DNA of 46,935 bases from Avimonas intestinalis (GTDB lineage Bacteria > Bacillota > Clostridia > Oscillospirales > Acutalibacteraceae). Of the stretch, positions 1 to 7,741 are shown piece by piece. Made by a program: the position numbers and the translations under genes. The stretch spans positions 1 to 46,935 of the forward strand of contig CAJFID010000023.1 in NCBI GenBank assembly GCA_904380375.1. Direction: 5' to 3'. Every line of letters begins with the position of its first letter. Position 1 is the stretch's first letter. Below the pieces are notes generated by a model. It had not been told where the DNA came from and searched no databases. It worked only from the letters and a program-made list of their open reading frames with translations.

Positions 1-148
1 TCCCAGGGGTTGGGTGGATGCCCCCTCCCCCTTCGGATCCTCTTCGGGTCCCTTTCTCCGCTCCTTTGTTCAGTTCTCAGGGTACAGCTCCCCCTCCCCT
101 TCCTTCCTACTTGGGGGCGGTTCCCCATCTTCTATATTGTTTCCTTTT

Positions 149-177
149 GGGACATACAGAAATGTATGTCCCTTTTT
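149..177 (+). terminator. Factor-independent terminator
   Basis: A perfect 9-bp stem (149-157 with 164-172, arm GGGACATAC) with a 6-base loop is followed directly by five T residues at 173-177. No gene inside the window precedes it on the plus strand, so it probably ends a transcript entering from the left. Confidence 0.75.
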
Positions 178-342
178 CGTCTGTTAGGCTGTTTCCTGGA
201 TTGTATGCATTGTTAATATATGTTTGAATCGCTTAGATTCATGAATTTAAGGATTATGCCTCCGAAAACCGTAAAAATAAGAAAACAACCATCCGTTGTA
301 GAAGAAAACAACCAAACAGAGAGAAAAACAACGCTTTGTCGC

Positions 343-371
343 TTCCAATTTGGGGAGGTTTGGCGGATAAT
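343..371 (+). promoter_or_regulatory. Possible promoter of the XRE gene
   Basis: TTCCAA (343-348) and GATAAT (366-371) are 17 bases apart. The -35 box matches consensus at only three positions, so the call is weak. It would give a leader of about 180 bases before the start at 557. Confidence 0.3.
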
Positions 372-556
372 ACGGATGGGATGACCAGGAAGCAAGGGGC
401 CTGGCCGTTGGGAAATTTCCTTTCACAGGAAAACCAAACGCGGTTTTGCGGCTAAAAACCATGGGGGAATCCTTGAAGACAGCCGTCGTGTTTTAGCCCT
501 CCAGAGAAGGCTCTGAAAAACAGGCGGCCATTTTTTATAAGGAGAGGAAGATCGGA

Positions 557-1051
557 ATGGAAAACGTATTGGGGAAGAATATCGCCAAGCACCGTGCCCA
601 GAGGGGGCTGACGCAGGACCAGCTGGCGGAGCAATTTGGGATTACGGCGCAGGCCGTCTCCAAGTGGGAAACCGGCAACAGCTGCCCGGATGTAATGCTG
701 CTGACCGCAATTGCGGATTTTTTCCACATTACCGTAGACGAGCTCCTCCGCGGGGAGGCGGTGGCGGAGACGCGCCTTATCCCGCAGGAGCAGCGCAAGG
801 ACATTGACCAGATGGTGCTCAAGGTGGGGGTGAATTCCGCCGCCGGAGACCGGGTGCGGCTCAATCTGCCGCTCCCGCTGGTGAAGCTGGCGTTGGAATT
901 GGGGATGCAGATGCCCGAGTTCAACGGCATGGAGGCGCTGAAGAACCTGGACTTGAACGCGATCCTGGCGATGGTTGACCGGGGGATTATCGGCAAATTG
1001 GCGGAGGTGGAATCGGCCGCCGGCGATGTGGTGGAAATTTATGTGGAATAG
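557..1051 (+). CDS. XRE-family HTH regulator with C-terminal SHOCT-like domain
   Basis: A 164-residue DNA-binding protein. Residues 8-62 form a classical XRE helix-turn-helix, with recognition-helix text TAQAVSKWETG at 30-40. The C-terminal part (about 100-164) carries the hydrophobic motif LPLPLVKLALELG and a final acidic strand, resembling the small SHOCT-like domain attached to clostridial XRE proteins. The start is supported by AAGGAGAGG 10 bases upstream. A small protein gene starts 18 bases after the stop and ends in a similar strand motif, so the two probably form one transcript and may interact. The target and the signal are unknown. XRE assignment is secure; the C-terminal domain is named from memory of similar proteins. 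Confidence 0.9.
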   Translation: MENVLGKNIAKHRAQRGLTQDQLAEQFGITAQAVSKWETGNSCPDVMLLTAIADFFHITVDELLRGEAVAETRLIPQEQRKDIDQMVLKVGVNSAAGDRVRLNLPLPLVKLALELGMQMPEFNGMEALKNLDLNAILAMVDRGIIGKLAEVESAAGDVVEIYVE

Positions 1052-1069
1052 GGCCGGGAGGAAGGACGT

Positions 1070-1333
1070 ATGCGCTTAAAGATCATCCATAACGAGACGA
1101 AGATCCGCCTCTGGCTTCCGAATGGCCTTCTGCTGAACCCCGCGACGGCGGCGATTGCCGCCCGGCTGATCCGCAAGCACGCGTCGGCAGAGAAATGCCC
1201 CCCATTTTTACTCAATGCAAAAAGCCTGCGCCGCCTTTTCCGCCGCCTCAAAGCGTCGAAACGGCTTTTAAAGGGCGCTCCTCTCATCGCTGTCGCGTCA
1301 ACGGACGGGTCCTGCGTCCAAATCCATTTATAG
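1070..1333 (+). CDS. Small conserved partner protein of the XRE regulator
   Basis: An 87-residue basic protein with no signal peptide or membrane segment. Its N-terminal part (LPNGLLLNPATAAIAARLI, about 16-34) and its end (a short strand containing ASTDGSCVQIHL) look like the SHOCT-like or YvlB-like domain in the preceding regulator. A GGGAGGAAG ribosome binding site precedes the ATG. The 18-base gap from the XRE gene argues for co-transcription. A role as modulator of the regulator is inference only; the molecular function is unknown. Confidence 0.7.
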   Translation: MRLKIIHNETKIRLWLPNGLLLNPATAAIAARLIRKHASAEKCPPFLLNAKSLRRLFRRLKASKRLLKGAPLIAVASTDGSCVQIHL

Positions 1334-1447
1334 GAGAGGCTGTAAGCAGGGAAAAGAAGCTTGCGAGGCTTTAGCGATGTGAGCGCCGCGCCCCAAAAAG
1401 GACCCGCCATGCGCTTCTTCAGGAGGCGGATGGACGCCGGGAAGTAT

Positions 1448-1484
1448 GGCAAAGCCCCTCCCATTAGGCGGGAAGGGCTTTGCC
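1448..1484. terminator. Hairpin shared by the XRE operon and the acetyltransferase gene
   Basis: A near-perfect stem starts GGCAAAGCCC at 1448 and closes with GGGCTTTGCC at 1484. The right edge reaches into the stop codon of the minus-strand acetyltransferase gene. On the plus strand it is followed by TATATTTCTTTT, so it most likely terminates the XRE operon. Confidence 0.65.
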
Positions 1485-2005
1485 TATATTTCTTTTATAA
1501 GGCATAGCGTTAATTCCTCATCGTTTCTGCAAATGGCGTTGGCTTCGCAGACCGTTCCATTGTAATACACGCCTCCCCCGTCGGGGATATATCCCCTTTT
1601 GGCATAGAGGCGCTGAGCCGGCCCATATTTGCTGCCTAAGCAGACATCCAAGTACACCTTGTCGCCATATGCTTTCGCGATCTTTTCCGCCGTATCCAAT
1701 AACGCGGTGGCGACCCCTCTTTCCCTATATTTTTCAAACACGATCAAATCCACAATTCCCGGAATATTGCTGTTGCCGAGGCCGCCCCATTTGCAACGAT
1801 AATACAAAAACACATATCCGGCGATTTCACCCTCATGTAAGGCCAAGAAAGCGCAGCATTCCTGCTTTTCCTGGTTTGCCAGCTGGTTGCTCAAATAAAC
1901 CTTGTCCTTTTCGCTCTCGTCGCCGTCCGCCTTACAAACGAGGGGAATATCCCCGCGGTTCATCCTGCGCACGGCAATGTTTCCGGAACGGAGCAAAACA
2001 TCCAT
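1484..2005 (-). CDS. GNAT family N-acetyltransferase
   Basis: A 173-residue protein of normal GNAT length. The acetyl-CoA binding motif A is visible at about residues 86-110 (VDLIVFEKYRERGVATALL, with the R-x-x-G-x-A pattern), followed by motif B-like GPAQRLYAKRGY at 128-139. It would transfer an acetyl group from acetyl-CoA to an amine; the acceptor cannot be told from sequence. It begins with ATG after AGAGGAAAGG. It is a single-gene unit convergent with the XRE pair. Its base composition is a little more AT-rich than its neighbours, which may mark a transferred gene. Confidence 0.88.
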   Translation of the reverse strand: MDVLLRSGNIAVRRMNRGDIPLVCKADGDESEKDKVYLSNQLANQEKQECCAFLALHEGEIAGYVFLYYRCKWGGLGNSNIPGIVDLIVFEKYRERGVATALLDTAEKIAKAYGDKVYLDVCLGSKYGPAQRLYAKRGYIPDGGGVYYNGTVCEANAICRNDEELTLCLIKEI

Positions 2006-2310
2006 ATTCCTTTCCTCTGACTACTTTGTTTTCACCGTGCTTCTTTGTAACGCATGGGTATGTATGTGCGCTTCCCATATAGCCTAAGTTCATTTTACTA
2101 TGGAATTTCAAAAAGGTAACTGCCCGCTTTGTCCTGATTCAAACCGGCCAGGGAATCCGGGTCCGCGCTTCCCCGTGGCTGGACGCAGCCTCAGAGCCGG
2201 ATTGGCGGTTGTCACGGGGTTCGGCGCATTCCTTTCCGTGCTCCCCCGCCCCTATTTGCCCCGGCTTGAGGAAGGCCCCCGCCTCAGGCGGGGGCCTTCC
2301 TCAAAGACAG
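2006..2310. other. Intergenic region between the acetyltransferase and small-protein genes
   Basis: No coding sequence with a ribosome binding site is seen. The left part is the upstream region of the minus-strand acetyltransferase gene, and no convincing promoter was found there. The right end holds the hairpin at 2266-2304. Confidence 0.5.
2266..2304 (-). terminator. 19-bp perfect hairpin after the small-protein cluster
   Basis: Arms 2266-2284 and 2286-2304 are exact reverse complements, with one centre base (arm begins TTGAGGAAGG). It lies 7 bases beyond the stop of the minus-strand gene ending at 2311. There is no T-tract after it on the minus strand, so termination or 3' end protection are both possible. 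Confidence 0.6.
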
Positions 2311-2613
2311 CTACATCGCGAGATACAGCAGCGCCAGCACCAGCTCGATCGGCGCGTCGTTTTTGACCAGCAGGACGGCGAGCATCAGCAGGAACAGCTG
2401 CTCCCGGTCCTTGCCGAAATTAGATAAAAGGGAACCGCGCCGCGGCGGGGGCGCCAATTCTTCTTTTCCCTTTGGGGAAGGCTCCGGCGGGCAGGGGATG
2501 TCCATGGGCGCCGGCGCGGGCGGCTCCTCATTCACAAACCGCCGGGCGCGTTCCTGCATTTGGCGGACCCGTTCCGCCGCCTCCTGCTGCATCCGCAGCA
2601 TGTTGTCATCCAT
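2311..2613 (-). CDS. Small uncharacterised protein with hydrophobic C-terminus (cluster gene 3)
   Basis: A 100-residue protein in three parts: a charged, probably coiled-coil N-terminus rich in E, R and Q (about 1-30), a proline-rich linker (about 31-60), and a very hydrophobic tail of 28 residues ending LVLALLYLAM. The start at 2613 is chosen because GGAGG lies just upstream, while the longer frame has none. I recall similar short proteins with a leucine-rich tail in clostridial genomes, but no assigned function. It is the last gene of a three-gene minus-strand run (3409 to 2311). The tail could be a membrane segment or an amphipathic packing helix. Confidence 0.65.
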   Translation of the reverse strand: MDDNMLRMQQEAAERVRQMQERARRFVNEEPPAPAPMDIPCPPEPSPKGKEELAPPPRRGSLLSNFGKDREQLFLLMLAVLLVKNDAPIELVLALLYLAM

Positions 2614-2662
2614 GGAGGACCCTCCTTTCCGTCGCGGAATAAACCAAGGCAAGGCCGCGGGG

Positions 2663-3085
2663 CTATCCCGTAGGCGGCCCCTTCCCTAAGCCGGGCAAAC
2701 CGCCGCCGCCCAGCAAGGGGAGGATTTTCAGTATGTGCATAATCTGGATGGTTTCGTCCAGCCGGTGCTGCCGTTCATTCTGTAAGTAAGGGCGCAGCGC
2801 TTTGAGGAGCGTGGTATTTTCATCGTCGCTTTTCATATCGGACAGCAGCGGCAGCAGGCGGGCCAAGGCGGCCATATCCCCCGGAATCTCCGGCCCGCCG
2901 GCGCCGGCAGGAGCGGCCGGGGGAGCCGGTTCGGGCGGCGGGGTGGACGGGACGGCATTCTCCGCCTCGCCGGTATCGCCAGCCTCCCCCATCATCGCCC
3001 CCAGGGAGGCGGCCGCCTGCTGCAGCTTCTGCATCCCGTCGGGGGAATTCAGTAGGTCGTTGAGTTTTTTTGCCAGGTCATCCAT
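2663..3085 (-). CDS. Small uncharacterised protein (cluster gene 2)
   Basis: A 140-residue protein. The N-terminus (MDDLAKKLNDLLNSPDGMQKL) is helical with a SPDGMQKL motif, the middle (about 40-75) is a low-complexity Pro/Ala/Gly linker, and the C-terminal half is helical (MAALARLLPLLSDM, then a stretch ending HRLDETIQIMHILKILPLL) with a glycine- and proline-rich tail. The start at 3085 follows GGAAAGGCGG. Its end lies 49 bases from the next gene. The short segment repeat LLxSPxxxxK also occurs in the neighbour at 3131 (LLSSPQVQKR), suggesting that the two are distant relatives. Function unknown. Confidence 0.65.
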   Translation of the reverse strand: MDDLAKKLNDLLNSPDGMQKLQQAAASLGAMMGEAGDTGEAENAVPSTPPPEPAPPAAPAGAGGPEIPGDMAALARLLPLLSDMKSDDENTTLLKALRPYLQNERQHRLDETIQIMHILKILPLLGGGGLPGLGKGPPTG

Positions 3086-3130
3086 CGGTTCACCGCCTTT
3101 CCGGGGGCATGCCGCCGCGAGCATAGGCCC

Positions 3131-3409
3131 TTATTTTTGGGGACCCTTTTTCCCGCTTTGCCGCATCAGCTGCTCAATCCGCTTTTGGACCTGGGGGGAG
3201 CTCAGCAGCTCCTGCATCTTGGCCTGGTCGCCGGCAAGCGACGAGAACTGGGCGGCCTTCTCGGGCGGGAGCTTTGAGGCGATCGAACCGGGGCCTCCCG
3301 TTTGGACGGTTTTGGCCAGCTGCTCGGGGGTGGTCCCCAGGCGCTTGCTCGCGAACTGGAGCAGGGCGTTCAGCTGGTCGGGCGTCAGGGAATTCATCGC
3401 ATCGCTCAT
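3131..3409 (-). CDS. Small uncharacterised protein (cluster gene 1)
   Basis: A 92-residue, probably all-helical soluble protein. It begins with a segment like LTPDQLNALLQFASKRLG and TTPEQLAK, and ends with QELLSSPQVQKRIEQLM and a lysine-rich tail. The start at 3409 has GAAAGG upstream. It is the first gene of a three-gene run whose products share short helical repeats, proline-rich linkers and small size. Neighbours give no functional clue. A sporulation or envelope role would be speculation. Confidence 0.65.
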   Translation of the reverse strand: MSDAMNSLTPDQLNALLQFASKRLGTTPEQLAKTVQTGGPGSIASKLPPEKAAQFSSLAGDQAKMQELLSSPQVQKRIEQLMRQSGKKGPQK

Positions 3410-3467
3410 AAAAACGCAACCTTTCTATGCAATGTCGGGGATCCGGCCCCTCCGGCGGGGCCGGCGT

Positions 3468-3496
3468 TTGCAGAGGCAGGGGCACTGTGGTACAAT
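3468..3496 (+). promoter_or_regulatory. Promoter of the phosphoesterase-birA operon
   Basis: TTGCAG (3468-3473) and TACAAT (3491-3496) are separated by exactly 17 bases. It faces the phosphoesterase gene and gives a leader of about 185 bases. Confidence 0.7.
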
Positions 3497-3687
3497 AACA
3501 GCAGAAACGCCGCTGGGAATCAACGGCAAAGGAAGCGGGGGATCAGCAGCCGCGCTGCGGTGTCCTCCTATGCCGCGCCGGATGCCGCTATGGTAATTTT
3601 TATGTGCCGGGGCGGACAAATATGAGGCGCCGCCGGCAGAAAAAGCCGAAGGGGCGCGCCCGGCGGCAGGGAAAGGACGATCGGTGC

Positions 3688-4167
3688 ATGACAAGGGTTT
3701 TGGTGGTTTCGGATACCCACGGCAACGAACGGGCGCTTTGGCAGGCGCTTGAGGAGCAGCCGACGGCCCGGGTGGTATTCCACCTGGGGGACGGCGCGCG
3801 GGAGGCGGAGGAGGCAGCGTCCCGCTGCCCGGACCGGGAGTTTCATCTGGTACGGGGCAATAGCGACTGGGGCCGCTTTGGGCAGCTGGCGGAAACCGGG
3901 ATGGCGATCGTGGCCGGGAAACGGATCTTTTTTACCCACGGGCATCCGTACGGGGTAAAAATGGGGCTGTACCGGGTGGCCTGCGCGGCGCGGGAACGCC
4001 GGGCGGACGTCCTGCTTTTCGGCCATACGCACGAGCCTTTGGTCGATTACGACGACGGGCTGTACATCCTGAACCCCGGCAGCCTTTCCTACGGCCGGCC
4101 GACGTATGGGCTGCTTGACATCACGGAGGCGGGGATTGTACCGCATACCGTGCCCCTGCGCTCATGA
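3688..4167 (+). CDS. YfcE/MJ0936-family metallophosphoesterase
   Basis: A 159-residue calcineurin-like phosphoesterase of the small YfcE/MJ0936 class, which hydrolyses phosphomonoesters or phosphodiesters with two metal ions. The metal-binding motifs appear in order: SDTHGN near the N-terminus, HLGDG, GNSDW (usually GNCD), THGHP and FGHTH. The in-frame upstream extension is very basic and lacks a ribosome binding site, whereas GGAAAGGA precedes the ATG at 3688, so that start was chosen. The stop overlaps the next start by four bases (ATGA), so it is translated together with the biotin ligase. The natural substrate is unknown. Confidence 0.88.
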   Translation: MTRVLVVSDTHGNERALWQALEEQPTARVVFHLGDGAREAEEAASRCPDREFHLVRGNSDWGRFGQLAETGMAIVAGKRIFFTHGHPYGVKMGLYRVACAARERRADVLLFGHTHEPLVDYDDGLYILNPGSLSYGRPTYGLLDITEAGIVPHTVPLRS

Positions 4168-4946
4168 GCGGGGCGCTGCGCGGCCTGACCGCGCGGGAGC
4201 TGGGCCGTACCGTCCTGTATCTGCCGGAGGTGGACTCCACCAACCGGTATCTAAAGCAGCGGGGCGGCGAGCTCCCCCATGGCACGGTCTGTTATACCGG
4301 CCGTCAGACGGCGGGCCACGGCCGCCTCGGGCGGAGCTGGACGGCGCCGGACGGGGAGGCCCTCGCCCTGTCCGTGCTCCTCAAGCCGGCGGCGCACAGC
4401 GCCCTTCTGGCGCTGCTGTGCGGCCTGGCGGCGGCAAGGGCGTTGGAGAGCCTGGCCGGGCCCGGCTTCGGCATCAAGTGGCCCAACGACATTGTATGCA
4501 GGGCAAAGAAAATTTGCGGCATCCTCTGCGAGGTTTGCTGGCCTGACGAAAAAGGGTTTGCCGTGGCCGGCATCGGCTTCAACCTGGGGCAGACCGAGCG
4601 GGAGCTGCGGGAAGCCGGGCTGCCCCAGGCGGCTTCGGTGGAGATGCTGACGGGAAGGCGGCTGACTTTGGAAGAGACCGCCGCCGCTTTCCTGAACGAG
4701 CTGGAGCCGCTCTGGCTCACCCTGAACCGGGAGGGCTTCGCCGCCCTCCGGGAGGAGTATGTGTCCCGCTGCGTGACCGTCGGCCGGGCGGTGCGGGTGC
4801 TCGGCCTGGACGGCGCCGTGCAGGCCGAGGGGACGGCCTCCGGCATTGCCGACGACGGCTGCCTGCTGGTTGACACCGCCGGCGGCCCGATCGCCGTCTA
4901 CGCCGGGGAGGTTTCGGTACGGGGGCTTGCGGGGTACGCGGATTAA
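4164..4946 (+). CDS. birA: Biotin--[acetyl-CoA-carboxylase] ligase, catalytic-only type
   Basis: A 260-residue biotin protein ligase that activates biotin as biotinyl-AMP and transfers it to the lysine of a biotin carboxyl carrier protein. The biotinyl-AMP loop is seen as GRQTAGHGRLGRSW (about 46-59; the usual first Gly-Arg pair is replaced by Gly-His) and the conserved KWPND at 105-109. The C-terminal beta-barrel follows (about 210-260). The N-terminal DNA-binding domain of bifunctional BirA is absent, so it should act only as an enzyme and not as the biotin-operon repressor. The ATGA overlap with the phosphoesterase fixes the start. Confidence 0.92.
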   Translation: MSGALRGLTARELGRTVLYLPEVDSTNRYLKQRGGELPHGTVCYTGRQTAGHGRLGRSWTAPDGEALALSVLLKPAAHSALLALLCGLAAARALESLAGPGFGIKWPNDIVCRAKKICGILCEVCWPDEKGFAVAGIGFNLGQTERELREAGLPQAASVEMLTGRRLTLEETAAAFLNELEPLWLTLNREGFAALREEYVSRCVTVGRAVRVLGLDGAVQAEGTASGIADDGCLLVDTAGGPIAVYAGEVSVRGLAGYAD

Positions 4947-5435
4947 CTATTTGTATAATTTAATAAGAAATAAACTATGATTTAAGGCGCATTTCGCCTT
5001 AACAGGGGGGATCGGGCGCTCCGCCGCCTGCCAGCCTCGGTGAGCGCGGAGGGAACAGCGGCATAGCAGAGCGCGCGGCTGGCTTGGCCCTACGGCGATC
5101 CTCCGGCCCTGCCGGCGGGGCGCCACGTCCGCTGGGGCGGCGGCTCTGCCTTATTCCAGGATATGCGGGGAGGGCCGGCGCCGCCCCTCCCATATTTTGC
5201 CCGGGCGCTTTTTGACGCGGGGGGAGGCGGCGGGAAAGGCTTCCTTTTCGCCGGAGGATACGGTATAATACATACAATGCCATGGGCCGCCGGGACCGGG
5301 AGGCCCGTTTTGGCGCTGGCCCAGCGCGCCCCGCCGCGGAAGGCGCGGCGGCGTCCGGAATACCCCGGCGGGGCAAAGCCGGCGTCCGGTCCTTTGGCGT
5401 CCATGGAATTTTGTACGGAAAGGATGATGTATGGC
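4947..5435. other. Intergenic region and long leader of the flavoenzyme operon
   Basis: No supported gene. The first 60 bases are AT-rich and end in a short perfect stem (4982-4989 with 4995-5002, arm TTAAGGCG) that may close the birA transcript, though no T-tract follows. The remainder is very GC-rich. A TATAAT at 5264-5269 is the only promoter element noticed. It would leave a leader of about 165 bases before 5436 that matches no riboswitch I know. Confidence 0.5.
5241..5269 (+). promoter_or_regulatory. Possible promoter of the flavoenzyme-aconitase X operon
   Basis: A perfect TATAAT at 5264-5269 is preceded, 17 bases upstream, by a poor -35 box (TTCCTT, 5241-5246). The -10 box is striking in this GC-rich context, but the promoter needs experimental support. 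Confidence 0.4.
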
Positions 5436-7706
5436 ATGGCGACTTTGCAGACCGACCCCAAGGTCCAGCAGTGGGTGGACGGCTACGCCCGCTGGTTTGA
5501 GGACGACCGCACCCTGAAAAGGGGGAAGATGACCAAAGACCTGTACCCCTACACGGCCATGTTTTCCCCGATCACAATCAACCGTACCACGGTAAAAAAC
5601 CGGCTCGTGATGGCCCCGATGGGCAACATCAGCATGTGCGAGGAAACCGGCCGGCCCAACGACAAGATGCTCCAGTATTTCTTTGAGCGGGCCAAGGGCG
5701 GCGTGGGGCTGATTACCTCCGGCCTGGTCCCGGTCAGCTTCGGGATCGACAACTCGATCATTGAGCTCGACAAGCTTTCCTATTTCCCCCGGATCGACCG
5801 TTCCCGCACCGTGTTTGCGGCTTGGCGGGATTTGGCCGCCGGCATCCATTCCTACGGCGCCAAGTTTTTCATCCAGCTCACCCCCGGCCTGGGGCGGGTG
5901 GGGAACCCGCAGTGCCTGGTCAATTCCCTGAAATTCCCGGTCTCGGCCTCGCTGAACCCCAACTTTTACATGGCGCAGGTGCCTTGCCTGCCGCTGTCGG
6001 GGCATAAGCTGCGGCGGATCATCAAAAACGCCGGCCAGGCGGCCGCCGACGCCCGCGCGGCCAACATTGACGGCGTCTACCTCCACGGGCACGAGGGCTA
6101 TCTGCTTGAACAGCTGACCAACCCGGCCTTCAACCGCCGCCGGCTGGGGCATTTCGCCGATTGGCAGGCGTTTGGCGTGGATATGGTGCGGGAGATCCGC
6201 CGCCGCGTCGGGGACCGCTTCCCCATCATGTACCGGATCGACCTGTCCCTGGCGCTCAACGAGACCTACGGCGAGCGGATGGACAGCAAAGACCTGCGCA
6301 AGTTCAAAAACGGGCGCACGGTCGCGATGACGCTGGAATATATGCAGGCGCTGGTGCAGGCGGGGGTCGACCTGTTTGACGTCGACCTCGGCTGCTACGA
6401 CAACTGGTGGCTCCCCCATCCGCCGGGAGCAATGCCTCCCGGCTGCTTCCTCGATGTGGCCCGGACGGCGCGAGAGTATTTCCGGGAAAATTCGATCAAG
6501 ACCAACGCGGGGCAGGAGGTCCCGGTGGTCGCGGTCGGCAAGCTCGGCAACCCCGACCTGGCGGAATCCGCCCTGCGGGACGGGATGTGCGACATGGTGA
6601 TGCTGGGCCGGCCGCTCCTGGCCGACCCCCAGTGGCCGAACAAGGCCTACGCCGGGCGGGTGGAGGATATCCGCCCCTGCATCGGCTGCCAGGAGGCCTG
6701 CCTCAACGAGTTTGTGGAGGGCGGGCATCCCCAGTGCGCGGTCAACCCCCGCACCGCGTTTGAGGATACCTATCCGGCCGAACCGCCCAAGACAGTATGT
6801 CCTAAGCGGGTCGCCGTGGTGGGCGCCGGCCCGGCCGGCGTGACGCTCGCGGTCACCGCCGCCCGGCGGGGCCACGCCGTCACCCTGTATGAAAAAAGCG
6901 GGAAGGTCGGCGGCCGTCTGGTGCCCGGCGGGGCGCCCAAGATCAAGTACGAGGTGGAGAATTACCGCCTCTGGCTGGAAAACGAGGTGGACAAGGCGGC
7001 GCGGGACTGCGGCCTGGTCTGCCATCTGAATACCGCCGTCGATGCCGAGGCGCTCAAACGGGAAGGCTACGACGCGGTGGCGTTTGCCATTGGCTCGGCG
7101 GACACGGAGCTCGCCCTGCCCGGCGCGGGCCAGGCACCGATCGTGCAGGCCACCGAGCTGCTGGTCAGGCCGGAGCTCCTGGGCGATGCCAAGCGCATCG
7201 TTGTGGTCGGCGCCGGCGTGGTCGGCTGCGAAACCGCCCACTGGCTCACATACGAGCATAACCGCGAGGTCACGGTGGTGGAGATGACCCCCTATATCAT
7301 GAACAAGGTCTGCACCGCCAACCGCGGCTACCTGATCCACTATCTGGCCGCCGCCGGGGTCAAGCTGCTCAACTGCGCCCGGGTGACCGGCTTTGAAAAG
7401 GGCGGGGTCAAGGTGATGCGCAACGTGTCCCCTACCGTCCCCGACCCGACGGTCACCTGGCATCCGATCCTTCCCGAAAACGTGGAAAACCCCCTGGCCC
7501 CCAAGCTTAAGGTGGAGGAGCGGGAGGAAACCCTCCCGGCCGACCTGGTGGTGATCGCGGCCGGCGGGAAGGCGGACGAGGCGGCCTTTTTTGAGGCGCA
7601 GCGCCTGCACATTGCCGACCGGGTCTACAACATCGGCGACAGCTTCCACGTCGGCAAGGTGCACGAAGCGGTGCGCTCGGCCTATGCCCTGGCGCTCAGC
7701 CTGTAG
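5436..7706 (+). CDS. NADH:flavin oxidoreductase / 2,4-dienoyl-CoA reductase-like iron-sulfur flavoprotein
   Basis: A 756-residue protein of the old yellow enzyme plus disulfide-reductase architecture (FadH, trimethylamine dehydrogenase, 2-enoate reductase group). Residues about 40-400 form the FMN-binding TIM barrel. Cys415, 418, 422 and 434 give the exact CX2CX3CX11C spacing of the 4Fe-4S cluster in this family. Two Rossmann GxGxxG motifs follow (VVGAGPAGV near 460 and VVGAGVVGCE near 590) for FAD and NAD(P)H. It should reduce an activated C=C bond with NAD(P)H. An in-frame extension upstream of 5436 is low-complexity; GGAAAGG lies 12 bases before this ATG, and the ATG at 5424 is an alternative. 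It precedes aconitase X by 35 bases, so its substrate may be the product or precursor of that dehydratase. Substrate unknown. Confidence 0.88.
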   Translation: MATLQTDPKVQQWVDGYARWFEDDRTLKRGKMTKDLYPYTAMFSPITINRTTVKNRLVMAPMGNISMCEETGRPNDKMLQYFFERAKGGVGLITSGLVPVSFGIDNSIIELDKLSYFPRIDRSRTVFAAWRDLAAGIHSYGAKFFIQLTPGLGRVGNPQCLVNSLKFPVSASLNPNFYMAQVPCLPLSGHKLRRIIKNAGQAAADARAANIDGVYLHGHEGYLLEQLTNPAFNRRRLGHFADWQAFGVDMVREIRRRVGDRFPIMYRIDLSLALNETYGERMDSKDLRKFKNGRTVAMTLEYMQALVQAGVDLFDVDLGCYDNWWLPHPPGAMPPGCFLDVARTAREYFRENSIKTNAGQEVPVVAVGKLGNPDLAESALRDGMCDMVMLGRPLLADPQWPNKAYAGRVEDIRPCIGCQEACLNEFVEGGHPQCAVNPRTAFEDTYPAEPPKTVCPKRVAVVGAGPAGVTLAVTAARRGHAVTLYEKSGKVGGRLVPGGAPKIKYEVENYRLWLENEVDKAARDCGLVCHLNTAVDAEALKREGYDAVAFAIGSADTELALPGAGQAPIVQATELLVRPELLGDAKRIVVVGAGVVGCETAHWLTYEHNREVTVVEMTPYIMNKVCTANRGYLIHYLAAAGVKLLNCARVTGFEKGGVKVMRNVSPTVPDPTVTWHPILPENVENPLAPKLKVEEREETLPADLVVIAAGGKADEAAFFEAQRLHIADRVYNIGDSFHVGKVHEAVRSAYALALSL

Positions 7707-7741
7707 GCGGCGCGTAAATCAACGAAAAGGAGAAGCGGACA

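Larger units (their letters stand above)
1..556. other. Intergenic region upstream of the first regulator gene
   Basis: No credible coding sequence is seen here; the two short overlapping reading frames near the left edge are proline- and leucine-rich and have no ribosome binding site. The stretch holds one factor-independent terminator (149-177), which probably closes a gene lying to the left of the window. To its right is an AT-richer stretch with repeated AAACAAC motifs (about 280-335) and a weak promoter candidate in front of the regulator at 557. Confidence 0.6.

Noticed and set aside
1039..1464. Minus-strand 141-codon frame opposite the small partner gene
   Set aside because: Arg-rich antisense frame, with no ribosome binding site or motif.
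4950..4959. TATAAT after birA as a promoter
   Set aside because: The nearest acceptable -35 box is 21 bases away, too far; the stretch is simply AT-rich.
5151..7664. Long minus-strand open frame of 837 codons
   Set aside because: It lies opposite the flavoenzyme gene, has no family motifs and is rich in His, Gly and Arg, as expected of an antisense frame in GC-rich DNA.
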